NCBI RefSeq assembly: GCF_025061645.1
Contig: NZ_JANYMP010000003.1
Coordinates: forward strand, 304,065-368,064
Length of the DNA: 64,000 nucleotides
Reading direction: 5' to 3'
Source: Umezawaea endophytica
GTDB taxonomy: Bacteria; Actinomycetota; Actinomycetes; Mycobacteriales; Pseudonocardiaceae
This document shows positions 23,453 through 32,687 of the stretch, piece after piece. Position numbers and translations under genes: made by a program. The notes beneath the pieces are model-generated. The model was not told the origin of the DNA and did no database searches. It worked only from the letters and a program-made list of their open reading frames with translations. Positions within the stretch are counted from its first letter, which is position 1. Each line of letters begins with the position of its first letter.

Positions 23453-26400
23453 TCACCCCACCGCCATCACCTCCTCGGCTCCCTCCAGCCCGTGCCCGAA
23501 CTCCACCCGGAACACCTCGGCCCCCAGCGCCAGCTCCACCGCCGCGCTGATGCGATCGACGTCCCCTCGTTCCCCGCGGGGCAACGGCCTGCCACGGGCC
23601 TCCGCCGCCGCACCCAGCAACCTGGCCGCCCGCAGGTGGTCGCCCGCCAGCGCGTACGCCCCGGCCAACCCCTCCATCGACAGCGCCACCGCCCGCGGAT
23701 CCCCGGTCGCCTTCGCCGCCCGGTGCCCCTCCGCCTGCCGGGCCAGCGCCAACTCCGCCTCCCCCCGCTGCTCCGCCACGAACCCGAGTTCGGCCATGAT
23801 CAGCGCCACGCCCAGGTCGCCGTCGACCTCCCGACACCACCGCAACCACGCCGTCAGGTGCTCCTCTGCCTCGTCGAGCCTGCCCTGCCGTCGAGCGCCA
23901 AGACCCAGTCCGACCTCGGCGAACTGCGCTCCCCGCAGGTGTGACTGGGCCGAGGCCAGCCGCAGCGCCTGCCGGTGCAGCCCCTCGGCCCGCTCGTAGT
24001 CGCCCCGCAGCAGCGCGATCCGGCCCAGCCCCGAGAGTTCGTAGGACATCTCGATCCCCAGCCCCAGTTCCTCCGCGCCGCGCAACGCTTCCAGGTGCAG
24101 CCGTTCCGCCTCGCCGTAGTCGCCGTCGATCTCCGCCAGCGAGCTGAGCACGTCCGCCGCCTTCACCTGCCCCCACCGGTCACCGAGCGAGCGGAACACC
24201 TCCGCGCTCCGCTCCCCGTGCTGTCGCGCGTCCCCGAGCGAGCCCCGAGGCCGGGCCTGGGCGGCGAGGGTGCTCAACACGGCCGCTTCTCCCCAGCGGT
24301 CGCCGACGGCCGTGACGCCGACCAGCGCCCGACCCGCCAGGTCCGCCAGCGCGTCCAGGTCGCCCGACCCGATCAGCACGTGGCTGAGGAACCACTGGGC
24401 GCGCGCCAGCCCTGCCGGGTCGTCGACGCCCTCGAACCCGGCCAACGCTTTCTCGGCCCGCTCGGCCAGGCCACCGCCTTCGCCGATCAGCGCCTCGAAC
24501 CCGGCCAGCCATGCCGTCGCCCGAGCCCGCTGCCGCTCGTCGCCCCCGACGACGGACAACGCCGTGGTCAACGACCGCTGCCCTTCGCGCAGCCTGCCGC
24601 GCAGGAACCAGTACCACGCCTGGGCATTGACCAGCCGCAGCGCGGCGTCCGCGGCACCGTCGCGCACGGCGTGGTCCAGCGCGCTCCGCAGGTTCGGCCC
24701 CTCCGCCGTCAACCGGCTCAGCCACGTCCGCTGCTCGCCGCCGCGCAACCGGCCGTCGGCCCGTTCCGCGAGGTCCGTGTAGTAGTCGAGGTGCGCGCGC
24801 CGCGACGCGTCGAGTTCCCCGCTCTCGCGCAGCCGTTCGAGGCAGTACGCGGTCACGGACTCGAGCAGCCGGTAGCGGGGACCGGGCAGCACGACCACCA
24901 GCGACCGGCCCACCAGCCGGACCACCTGGTCGACCACGTCCTCGCCCCCGCACACCCGCTCCGCGGCCTCCAGCGAGCAACTCTCGGCGTGCACGGCCAG
25001 CCCGCTCAACACCGCGCGCTCGGCCTCCGACAGCAACTCCCAGCTCCAGTCGATCACCGCGCGGAGCGTGCGCTGCCGGGCGGGCGCGTCGCGGTGCCCG
25101 GTCGCGAGCAGCCGGAACCGGTCATCGAGCCGGTCCAGCAGTTCGTGCACGCCCAGCGCGCGCACCCTGGTGGCAGCCATCTCCAGCGCCAGCGGAATCC
25201 CGTCCAGGCGGCGGCAGATCGCGGCGACCGCCTCCACGTTGTCGAACGTCAGCCTGAACCCCGGCGCCGCGGCGGCGGCCCGCGCGACGAACAACTGGAC
25301 GGCGCTGAACTCCGGCGGGTGCTCGGTCTCGTCGGGCACCTCCAGCGGTGGCACGGGCCAGAGCAGTTCGCCCGCGAGTTCCAGCGGTTCCTGGCTGGTG
25401 GCGAGCACGCGCACGCCCGGCGCGGCCGCCAACAGCCGGGCGACGAACCTCGCGACCGAGCCGACCTGCCGCTCGCAGTTGTCCAGCACGAGCAGCATCT
25501 GCTTGCTCCGCAACGCCTCCACGGTCGTGCCGGTGTCCTCCCGAAGACCCAGCTCGGCCGCGACGACCTCGTCGACCGGAGCGTCGACCGGGCCCGCGAA
25601 CTCGACCAGCCAGGTGCCGTCGCGCGCGGCGGTGCGCCGTGCCGTCTCCACCGCCAGCCGCGTCTTGCCGACCCCGCCGGGGCCGGTGAGCGTGACCAGC
25701 CGGTGCTTTCCGACGAGGTCGGCCACCTCGGCGACGGCCTCGTCCCGGCCGATCAGGTCGCTCACCGGGGCGGGCAGGTTGGACGACGGCCGGGCGGGCG
25801 CGGCTTCAAGGTTCTGCTCCAGGATCGCCTGGTGCACGGCCGCCAGCTCCGGGCCGGGTGCCACGCCCAGCTCGTCGGCCAGCCGCTCCCGCAGCGCGCG
25901 GAAACCCGCGAGCGCTTCGGTCTGCCTACCGGACCGGTAGAGCGCCCGCATCCGGGCGGCGTGCAACCGCTCACGCAACGGGTGCCGTTCGGTCAGGTCG
26001 GTCAGCTCGCCGATCACCGCGGCGTGCTCGCCCAGGTCGATCCGCGCCTCGACGTGACCCTCCAGTGCGCCGAGGCGTTCCTCCTCCCACTGCGCGACGA
26101 CCGCCGTCGCGAACGGTTCGTCCGCGAAGTCCGCCAACGCGGGCCCGCGCCACAACGCGAGCGCTTCCGACCACAGCGCCACCCGCCGTCGAGGGTCGTC
26201 GACAGCCGCGGCCCGCGCCGCCAAGGCCCGGAACCGCGTCACGTCGACCTCATCCGGCTCGACCCGCAGCAGGTACCCCGGCGCCTGCCGGACCACGAGC
26301 CGCCGCGCGCCCGGCTCCCCGTCCTCCAACATCCTCCGGAGCTGCGAGACCTTGGTCTGCACCGAGTTCGACGGCGAGGCGGGCGGACGGTCGCCCCACA

Positions 26401-26548
26401 GGTCGTGGACGAGCCGGTCCACCGACACCGGCCTGCCCGCCTCGATCAGCAGGACGGCGAGCAGCGCGCGCACCTTGACCTCGGACACCCGCACCGGGTG
26501 CCCATCGGTGGTCCACGCGGCCAGCGGCCCCAGCACTCCGAATCGCAC
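23453..26548 (-). CDS. AfsR/SARP-type large transcriptional regulator (BTAD, NB-ARC, TPR)
   Basis: A 1031-residue protein. An OmpR-like winged helix (1-95: VRFGVLGPLAAW, then SVDRLVHDLWGD and NSVQTKVSQLRRML) and the BTAD domain (about 95-245: DVTRFRALAARA, LYRSGRQTEALAGFRALRERLADELG) form the SARP DNA-binding unit. An NB-ARC ATPase follows (Walker A GPGGVGKTRLAVETARR, Walker B MLLVLDNCE), then a helical region and TPR repeats to the end (many LG-x-A-x-x-GD units). Start: GTG just before FGVLGPL; upstream sequence in frame is not protein-like. It faces two imine-reductase genes across 88 bp that contain CCGTGCGAA direct repeats with a 22-bp period, as expected of a SARP site. Confidence 0.92.
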   Translation of the reverse strand: MRFGVLGPLAAWTTDGHPVRVSEVKVRALLAVLLIEAGRPVSVDRLVHDLWGDRPPASPSNSVQTKVSQLRRMLEDGEPGARRLVVRQAPGYLLRVEPDEVDVTRFRALAARAAAVDDPRRRVALWSEALALWRGPALADFADEPFATAVVAQWEEERLGALEGHVEARIDLGEHAAVIGELTDLTERHPLRERLHAARMRALYRSGRQTEALAGFRALRERLADELGVAPGPELAAVHQAILEQNLEAAPARPSSNLPAPVSDLIGRDEAVAEVADLVGKHRLVTLTGPGGVGKTRLAVETARRTAARDGTWLVEFAGPVDAPVDEVVAAELGLREDTGTTVEALRSKQMLLVLDNCERQVGSVARFVARLLAAAPGVRVLATSQEPLELAGELLWPVPPLEVPDETEHPPEFSAVQLFVARAAAAAPGFRLTFDNVEAVAAICRRLDGIPLALEMAATRVRALGVHELLDRLDDRFRLLATGHRDAPARQRTLRAVIDWSWELLSEAERAVLSGLAVHAESCSLEAAERVCGGEDVVDQVVRLVGRSLVVVLPGPRYRLLESVTAYCLERLRESGELDASRRAHLDYYTDLAERADGRLRGGEQRTWLSRLTAEGPNLRSALDHAVRDGAADAALRLVNAQAWYWFLRGRLREGQRSLTTALSVVGGDERQRARATAWLAGFEALIGEGGGLAERAEKALAGFEGVDDPAGLARAQWFLSHVLIGSGDLDALADLAGRALVGVTAVGDRWGEAAVLSTLAAQARPRGSLGDARQHGERSAEVFRSLGDRWGQVKAADVLSSLAEIDGDYGEAERLHLEALRGAEELGLGIEMSYELSGLGRIALLRGDYERAEGLHRQALRLASAQSHLRGAQFAEVGLGLGARRQGRLDEAEEHLTAWLRWCREVDGDLGVALIMAELGFVAEQRGEAELALARQAEGHRAAKATGDPRAVALSMEGLAGAYALAGDHLRAARLLGAAAEARGRPLPRGERGDVDRISAAVELALGAEVFRVEFGHGLEGAEEVMAVG

Positions 26549-26585
26549 AGGGCGACGGTATCGGCGGCCACCGACAAAAACGGAA

Positions 26586-26616
26586 CCGTGCGAAAACCAC
26601 CAGAACCCCGTGCGAA
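26586..26616. promoter_or_regulatory. Candidate SARP binding site (direct repeats, 22-bp period)
   Basis: CCGTGCGAA occurs at 26586-26594 and 26608-26616, exactly two helical turns apart, 20 bp before the first imine-reductase start. SARP proteins bind direct heptamers with 11- or 22-bp periodicity, and an AfsR/SARP gene is divergent here. Confidence 0.6.
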
Positions 26617-26636
26617 CCCCACCCCAGACTCGCCCC

Positions 26637-27512
26637 ATGACCGAACAACTCCCCCCGACGACAGTGCTGGGCCTGGGCTCGATGGGCTCGGCGCTGGCCG
26701 AAGCCCTGATCACCGCAGGCCACCCGACCACCGTGTGGAACCGCTCCGCGACCAGGCCGGAACCGCGTGGCTCCACGCGTGCCGCCACGGTGCCGGACGC
26801 GGTGGCCGCCACCGACCTCGTGCTCATCTGCCTGCTGGACCACGGCTCCGTGCGCGACGTGCTGGGCACGGCAGGCCCGCTGAACGGCAAGACCATCGTC
26901 AACCTGACGAGCTGCACCCCGGCGCAGGCCCGCGACCTGGCCGCGTGGGCGACCGAACGCGGCGCCGCCTACCTCGACGGCGGGATCATGGCCGTACCCC
27001 CCATGATCGCGACCCCGGCGGCGTTCATCCTCTACAGCGGGTCGCAGGCGGCGTTCGACCAGGCAAGACCCGTGCTGGACCGCTTCGGCGAGAGCCACTA
27101 CCTCGGCACCGATCCGGGGTCGGCGGCCCTGTACGACCTGTCGCTGCTCAGCGGCATGTACGGGCTGCTCGCGGGCATCCTGCACGCCTACGCGGTGGTC
27201 GGCTCGGAGGGCGTCGCGGCGGTGTCCTTCGCGCCGCTGCTGACCCGCTGGCTCACCACCATGGTCGGCTTCGCGGCGTCAGCCGCCGAGCAGATCGACC
27301 GCGGCGACTACTCGGTCGGTGTCGTTTCGAACCTGGCCATGCAGTCCGCGGGCTTCCCCGAACTGCTGGAACTGGCCGAGCACAGCGGAATCAGCCCCGA
27401 ACTGATCGCACCCCTCGGCCCGCTGATGGCCCGCAGGGTCGCCGACGGGCACGGCCACGAAGACCTCACCGGCGTGATCGAACTGCTCAAGAAAGGCGCT
27501 GACCATGAATGA
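26637..27512 (+). CDS. Imine reductase-like NAD(P)-dependent dehydrogenase (first copy)
   Basis: A 291-residue beta-hydroxyacid-dehydrogenase-fold protein. Rossmann start VLGLGSMGSALAEALITAGH, then TTVWNRSATRPE (NADP-preferring 'NR'). The second domain has LYDLSLLSGMYG, which carries the Asp at the place of the imine-reductase proton donor, and an 'AAEQIDRGDY' helix as in IREDs. These enzymes reduce cyclic imines or perform reductive amination. Its last 8 bases overlap the start of a second IRED gene, indicating an operon. A divergent SARP and its likely site suggest activation as part of a specialised pathway. Confidence 0.85.
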   Translation: MTEQLPPTTVLGLGSMGSALAEALITAGHPTTVWNRSATRPEPRGSTRAATVPDAVAATDLVLICLLDHGSVRDVLGTAGPLNGKTIVNLTSCTPAQARDLAAWATERGAAYLDGGIMAVPPMIATPAAFILYSGSQAAFDQARPVLDRFGESHYLGTDPGSAALYDLSLLSGMYGLLAGILHAYAVVGSEGVAAVSFAPLLTRWLTTMVGFAASAAEQIDRGDYSVGVVSNLAMQSAGFPELLELAEHSGISPELIAPLGPLMARRVADGHGHEDLTGVIELLKKGADHE

Positions 27513-28386
27513 CGCCCAAGGCGTGACCGTCATCGGCCTCGGCCCCATGGGACAAGCGATGGTCCGCACCTTCCTCGCCAACGACCGTCCCACGACCGTG
27601 TGGAACCGAACCCCGGCACGCGCCGCTCCCCTGGTCGCCGAGGGCGCGGTCCAGCCTGCGACGCTGGCGGAGGCACTGCACGCCAACGACCTGGTGATCC
27701 TCAGTCTCACCGACTACCAGGCCATGTACGACCTGCTCGACCCCGTCGGCGACGCGTTGGCGGGCAAGGTGGTCGTCAACCTCAGCTCCGACACCCCCCG
27801 CCGCAGCCGCGAGGCCGCCACCTGGCTGGCCGATCGCAAGGCCACCCTGCTGGTCGGCGGAATCATGGTGCCCGCACCACTGGTCGGCACAGACGCCGCG
27901 TACGTCTTCTACAGCGGCCCACGACCAACGTTCGACGTACACGAGCCAACCCTGCGCCTGATCGGCAAACCCGACTACCGCGGCGAGGACCACGCCTTGG
28001 CGCAGGTGTTCTACCAGGCGCAGTTGGACATCTTCCTGACCTCCCTCTCCGCCTACCTGCACGCCACCGCCCTGCTGAAATCGGCAGGGGTACCCGCCAC
28101 CACCTTCCGCCCCTACGCAGCCGCCTTGTTCAACGACATGGCCTCCTACCTCGATCAGGCAGCCGAATCCGTGGACCAAGCCCACCACCCCGGCGACCTG
28201 GCCACCGTCCTCATGATGGGCGCCACAGCCGACCACGTGGCCACCGCCAGCAAGGACGCAGGCATCGACACCGCCCTACCCAACGCAGTGAAGTCCCACT
28301 ACGACAACGCAATCGCCGCAGGCCACAGCACCAACTCCTGGACCAGCCTCTACGAGGTAATCAGCACCCCACCCTTCTCCCCTTAA
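27505..28386 (+). CDS. Imine reductase-like NAD(P)-dependent dehydrogenase (second copy)
   Basis: A 293-residue paralogue of the preceding gene (VTVIGLGPMGQAMVRTFLAND, TTVWNRTPAR, NLSSDTPRRSREAA, VGGIMVPAPL). At the position of the Asp in the first copy it reads VFYQAQLDIF, so the putative proton donor differs (Tyr/Gln region). The two enzymes may have different stereochemistry or substrates, or one may be a partner. The ATG overlaps the first gene by 8 bp. The IS110 element begins about 200 bp downstream; that gap is rich in CCACC runs and shows no gene. Confidence 0.82.
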   Translation: MNDAQGVTVIGLGPMGQAMVRTFLANDRPTTVWNRTPARAAPLVAEGAVQPATLAEALHANDLVILSLTDYQAMYDLLDPVGDALAGKVVVNLSSDTPRRSREAATWLADRKATLLVGGIMVPAPLVGTDAAYVFYSGPRPTFDVHEPTLRLIGKPDYRGEDHALAQVFYQAQLDIFLTSLSAYLHATALLKSAGVPATTFRPYAAALFNDMASYLDQAAESVDQAHHPGDLATVLMMGATADHVATASKDAGIDTALPNAVKSHYDNAIAAGHSTNSWTSLYEVISTPPFSP

Positions 28387-28586
28387 CCAACCTGCACCCA
28401 CCAACCCGCCACAACCAACCAGCCCCACCAACCCCGCCCTCGTCAAGCCCTCACCCCACACCCCCGTCCCACCGACACGCTCACCCCCGCTACCTCTTCC
28501 AGGTCTCAGCAATGGGCCTCTGGTCCCCCTGGTCGCCGGATCCGGCATGACTTACGCCCCCAGTCGAAGGGCAGGTCTCGATGCCC

Positions 28587-29690
28587 CTATTGTTCGTCAA
28601 GCAGTCTGGTGTGCCGCTGCCTGTGGTCGGGTGAGGTGATGACCCGATAGAGCTCGCGGGCTATGTAGCGTTTGAGGCACCGGACGGCTTCACGTTTGGT
28701 CTTGCCCTCGCAGACGCGCCGGTCGATGTAGTCGCGGGTGCGTTGGTCCCAACGTAGGCGTACCAGCACGATGCTGCGCAGGGCGCAGTTGGCCTGGCGG
28801 TCGCCGCCGCGGTTGAGCCGGTGGCGTTGCGTCCTGCCCGAGGAGGCCTCCACCGGGCTGACTCCACACAGCGCGGCGAAGGACGCCTCGCTTCGCAGCC
28901 GTTCGGAGTTGTCACCGGCGGCGATGAGGAGGGTGGCCGCGGTGTCGGGGCCGACTCCGTAGGCGTCGAGTATGGCGGGGTTGTGGTCGGCCAGGACTGC
29001 GGCGATCTGGGCGTTGAGGTCGGTGATCTCCTGGCTGAGCCGGTCGATCCGGCACGCGAGCAGGCGCAGGGTGAACCGGGCGGCCGTAGCGCTGTCACAG
29101 GGTGTGGTGGGCGCCCATTCGATGCACCGCTGCACGAGCTTGGCGGTGCTGAGCTCGCGCAGTTCGTCGCGCAGCACGGGATCGGCCGAGACCAGGACGG
29201 CCTTGAGCTGGTTGATGGCCTGGGTTCGGGACTTGACGGCTGAGGTCTTGGCCACCTTGAACACGCGCAGCATCTCCACCGGCCCTTGGCCGCTCTTGGC
29301 CAGCGCGCTGGCCTGCCCGTTGAGCACGGAGCGGGCAGCGGACTCGGCGTCGATGGTGTCGTTCTTGCCGCGGCGTCGGCGGTTGGCCTTGTCGGGCTGG
29401 TTTACCTCGAACACGTCGATGTGGGCGGCGGCCAGGTGGCGGGCGAGCGCGGCTCCGTAGGAGCCTGTGCACTCCACGCCCGCACGCTGCACGACGCCGA
29501 ACCCGCGCGCCCACTTCACCAGTGCCTGATACCCGGCTCGCGTGGTCGGAAATGTCTTGGTGGCCAGCAGCACGCCCAGCGCGGTGATGACGGCGGCGAC
29601 GTGGAAGTCCTTGTGGGTATCGACTCCCACGATCACCTCCTGGCCGTCGAGGACCGGGGGCTGCGAGGAGGAATGAGGGGGGCGGGGCAC
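28587..29690 (-). CDS. IS110-family transposase, apparently intact
   Basis: A 367-residue DEDD/RuvC-like transposase. Catalytic motifs: D in VIVGVDTHKDFH, E in VECTGSYG, and D residues in KNDTIDAESAARS. The C-terminal transposase_20 domain follows (AYGVGPDTAATLLIAAGD, FAALCGVSPVEASSGRTQRHRLNRGGDRQAN) with the conserved Ser used as nucleophile in IS110 recombinases. The frame is uninterrupted and reads from GTG. IS110 enzymes use a bridge RNA from the non-coding end of the element; here the long non-coding end lies upstream of the start (29691 onward). Confidence 0.93.
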   Translation of the reverse strand: MPRPPHSSSQPPVLDGQEVIVGVDTHKDFHVAAVITALGVLLATKTFPTTRAGYQALVKWARGFGVVQRAGVECTGSYGAALARHLAAAHIDVFEVNQPDKANRRRRGKNDTIDAESAARSVLNGQASALAKSGQGPVEMLRVFKVAKTSAVKSRTQAINQLKAVLVSADPVLRDELRELSTAKLVQRCIEWAPTTPCDSATAARFTLRLLACRIDRLSQEITDLNAQIAAVLADHNPAILDAYGVGPDTAATLLIAAGDNSERLRSEASFAALCGVSPVEASSGRTQRHRLNRGGDRQANCALRSIVLVRLRWDQRTRDYIDRRVCEGKTKREAVRCLKRYIARELYRVITSPDHRQRHTRLLDEQ

Positions 29691-29938
29691 GGTTCTGCGG
29701 GCTCCTGCTCTGATCGGAACGCCTACGGGCTGGCCGACGCCGGACCGATCAGGTGGTCAGGACTGTGAAGATGCGCAGTGCGGCAAAGCCCCTATCGGGA
29801 CACGCCCCACCGGCCCGGCGGCAGCTGGCACCGCCACGGATCGAGGCCGACAGATCGAGACAAGGACACATCGGTCAGTCGTAACGCGGGTCAGACCACG
29901 GGCCGGGGCGGCACCCCTCGATCATCACAGTCGTAACG
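29691..29938 (-). other. IS110 non-coding left end, possible bridge-RNA region
   Basis: About 250 bp without a gene between the IS110 start and the next transposase remnant. In the IS110 subgroup this end encodes the bridge RNA. CAGTCGTAACG occurs twice (29876-29886, 29928-29938), a direct repeat that may mark an element end or duplicated target. The RNA and the exact element end cannot be confirmed by eye. Confidence 0.35.
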
Positions 29939-29987
29939 TGGCCGTCGGTACCTGATTGGCGACCAAGACACGCGAGGTAAGAACCGG

Positions 29988-30221
29988 TTGAGGGACAACG
30001 GCTACACCGTGTTCTTCGGACTGGACGTCGGCAAGGGCGGCCACCACGCCGTCGACCGGGACCCGACCGGGAAAGGACTGCGCGACACACCACTGCCCAA
30101 CACCGAACCCAAACTGCGCACGCCGTTCGACAAGCTGACCGCCCACCGACAAGTCCTGGTGACGGACCAACCGAACACCATCGGCACCCTGCCCGTCGCG
30201 GTCGCACGGGCACGTGGTCTA
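29988..30221 (+). pseudogene. IS110-family transposase remnant, N-terminal part
   Basis: Starts TTG, reads RDNGYTVFFGLDVGKGGHHAV, later VLVTDQPNTIGTLPVAVARARG, the N-terminal third of a different IS110-type transposase from the intact copy at 28587. It keeps the first catalytic Asp (GLDVGK). The frame breaks exactly where an IS5-like element begins, and homologous sequence resumes after that element at 31247. The copy is therefore inactivated by insertion. Confidence 0.8.
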
Positions 30222-31244
30222 GGTCGTGTTTCAAAGGCGTTGACCAGCGGTGTATCGGCGCCTGAAACGTGGCGAGGTCTCCGGTAGATGGGTTAGCGAC
30301 CAAGCAAACCCGCACCACCGAAGACCTCGTGGCCAGCGTAGCGACGACGTGCCGGGCCAACTTGACCGACGCGCAGTGGGCACTGTTGCAACCGCTGCTG
30401 CCCGTCGGCGAGAAGCCCGGTCGCCCACCCAAGTGGAGCAAGCGACAGTTGATCGACGGCGTCCGATGGCGAGTACGCGTTGGTGCGCCATCGCAGGACG
30501 TCCCGCCCGAATACGGCCCATGGCAGACCGTGTACGGGTTGTTCCGACGCTGGCAGCGCGCCGGGGTCTGGACGGGATCCTGACCGGATTGCAGGCCCGT
30601 GCCGATGCCCGCCGGGGTGATCGTGTGGGACGTGAGCGTGGATTCCACGATCATGCGCGCGCACCAGCATGCCGCCGGAGCGCGGAAAAGGGGATTTGCA
30701 GGTCGAACCGGCCGACACCGGCGAGGGTGGGACGGAACCGGAGGATCACGGTTTGGGTCGGTCGCGGGACGGTTGGACCGTGAAGGTGTATCTGGCCTGT
30801 GAGCAGGGTCGGCGGCCGTTGTCGTTCCTGGTCACCGCCGGGCAACGCGGTGACAGTCCGCAGTTCACGCCGGTGATCGAGGCCATCCGGGTACCCCGGC
30901 CCGGCGGTGATCGACCGCGGACCCGCCCGGATCGGGTTCCGACCGATAAGGCCTACAGCTCCCAGGCCAACCACGCCTACCGGCGACGACGAAGGATCAA
31001 GGCCACCATCGACCAGCCTCTCGACCAGGCCGCCCACCGCAAGGCCAAGGGCTCCTCGGGTGGGCGGCCACCGATGATCGACAGGCAGGTCTACAAGCAG
31101 CGTCACGCGGTCGAGTGCGGTATCAACCTGCTCAAGCAGCACAGAGCGGTAGGCACTCGCTACGACAAACTCGCTGTTCGTTACAGGGCCACGGTTCAGG
31201 TCGCAGCGATCACCATCTGGCTGCGCCACATGTGAAACGCGCCC
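30222..31244 (+). mobile_element. IS5-like insertion sequence inside the IS110 remnant
   Basis: Imperfect terminal inverted repeats GGTCGTGTTTCA (30222-30233) and TGAAACGCGCCC (31233-31244), 10 of 12 matching, bound about 1.02 kb that carries one decayed IS5-family transposase. It splits the IS110 remnant: VARARG is on the left, and VTYLPGL is on the right. No clear target-site duplication was seen. Confidence 0.7.
30269..31235 (+). pseudogene. IS5-family transposase, frameshifted
   Basis: The protein is spread over at least three frames. CRANLTDAQWALLQPLLPVG and PPEYGPWQTVYGLFRRW are in one frame. [18 protein letters not shown] is in a second. The rest, [20 protein letters not shown], then TDKAYSS and [27 protein letters not shown], is in a third. 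All DDE residues are present (D in VDSTI, D in TDKAY, E in VECGIN), but two or more frame changes near 30575-30700 split the gene. Some IS5 relatives use one programmed frameshift; the several breaks here look like decay. Confidence 0.78.
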
Positions 31245-31246
31245 TG

Positions 31247-31480
31247 GTGACCTACCTGCCGGGCCTGGGCCATGCGACGCCGACCTCTACCCCGGCAATA
31301 CCAAAACCAACCCCCGCGACGCCGCCCTGGCCGAACTGGACGTACTCATCGGGTTCGACGACGACCTGACCAGGGACGCCGCACGACTGCCCACCCGGAT
31401 CCGCGACCTGTCCCCCGCTCCGAAGCACGTCCTCGGGCCAAAGATCGCCCACCCAGCGGTGCTGGAGATCCTGTCCCACT
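31247..31480 (+). pseudogene. IS110-family transposase remnant, continuation after the IS5-like insertion
   Basis: Reads VTYLPGL, then with a frame change DLYPGNTKTNPRDAALAELDVLIGFDDDLTRDA and HVLGPKIAHPAVLEILSHCG. This is the middle of an IS110 transposase and collinear with the part ending at 30221. The segment that should link PRDA to ALAELDVLIGF is deleted. No coding sense is seen from 31480 to 31750. Confidence 0.72.
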
Positions 31481-31751
31481 GCGGAAGACCCATACCAATC
31501 CGATGTTCGATGTTCACCCACTACCCGTCCACATCCCCCTTTCGGCGCCCTCCACAGTGGACAACCATCACCCCAGACCAAAACAATCCAACCTCGTAAC
31601 ACCGCTTTCACCCGTCACGCGTGACCTCGCGGCTGAGGTAGCAGGCCGACCCGACCGACACACAGGCTGGCAGCCATTGTCATCGCCAGCTCCTAACACA
31701 AAGGGGTGATCCTGCGACGAGGCTCTTGAGCGGTGAGGCCGCTGGTCCGAT

Positions 31752-32480
31752 GTGGTGGACGTGTCGGAGCCCTGGCTGGTCGAGGACGAACTGTGGGACC
31801 TGCTCGAACCGCTGATCCCGGTGCCGCCACGCCGGGTCCGCAACCCCGGCCGGAAGCGATTACCGGACCGGCTGTGCCTGCAAGGGATCCTGTACGTCCT
31901 GCACACCGGTATCGGCTGGGAACACCTGCCCCAGGAACTCGGCTTCGGCTCCGGCATGACCTGCTGGCGACGGCTGCGGGACTGGAACTACGCCGGAGTC
32001 TGGTTGCGCCTGCACGAGGTGATGCTCGCCGAACTGCGGGAGGCCAATCGGATCGACTGGTCCCGCGCGGTCGTGGGCTCCTCACATGTCAGGGCGGTAA
32101 AGGGGACCGCGCCGGGCCGAGCCCAATCGACCGCCGCCAAGCGGGTTCCAAGCACCACCTGATCACCGACGGCAGCAGTCTCCCACTGGCGGTGATCCTG
32201 ACCGCCGACGTCACCCAACCCCTGCCGCCGGTCCACCGGCAAGAGACAAATCAAGCCGTCCATGATCCCAGCCTGGAAAGAGTGTTCAACGACCACCGCA
32301 GTGCGTTGCGGTGACCTGGCCATTACCTCGGTCCTGGCAGGCAAAGGGCACGACCCACGGTTCCGGATTGGGCGTCCTGCACTGGGTCGCTAAACACAGC
32401 AGCTCCTACGTACGCCAATTCCGACACCTACGCATCCACTGGAAACGCCGCGTCGACCTCTGCGGAGCGTTCAAAACCCG
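31752..32480 (+). pseudogene. Second decayed IS5-family transposase
   Basis: An N-terminal half is intact (WLVEDELWDLLEPLIPVPPR, GILYVLHTGIGWEHLPQELG, WNYAGVWLRLHEVML). The following DSSHVRA motif reads VGSSHVRA, so the first catalytic Asp is lost. The rest continues in other frames (GSKHHLITDGSSLPLAVILT; RQFRHLRIHWKRRVDLCGAF) with the middle deleted. It is not functional. It differs from the IS5-like copy at 30222. Confidence 0.78.
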
Positions 32481-32687
32481 ACCCGCCACCAAAGTCTCTA
32501 ACCATTTTGAGGTGAGCTTCAAGACGCCCCACCCTTAGGTGACCAACGCCAACTCGACCTTCGACCATCGCACCCGCGCCATGCACCACACCACAAGCAG
32601 TCTTGTGGCCCGGAGAATGCGCGTGCGCCATCTCCGGGCCACAGAACGGTTGGAAACGTGACCATCTCCTACCAGACCACGACGTCC

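Noticed and set aside
23453..26548. AfsR/SARP regulator as controller of the right-hand biosynthetic cluster
   Set aside because: It is more than 18 kb away, beyond an IS region, and its likely direct-repeat site lies before the imine reductases; no such repeat was seen at the cluster promoters.
30222..31244. Programmed frameshift in the IS5-like transposase as a sign of activity
   Set aside because: At least two frame changes are needed and the inverted ends are imperfect; decay is the simpler reading.
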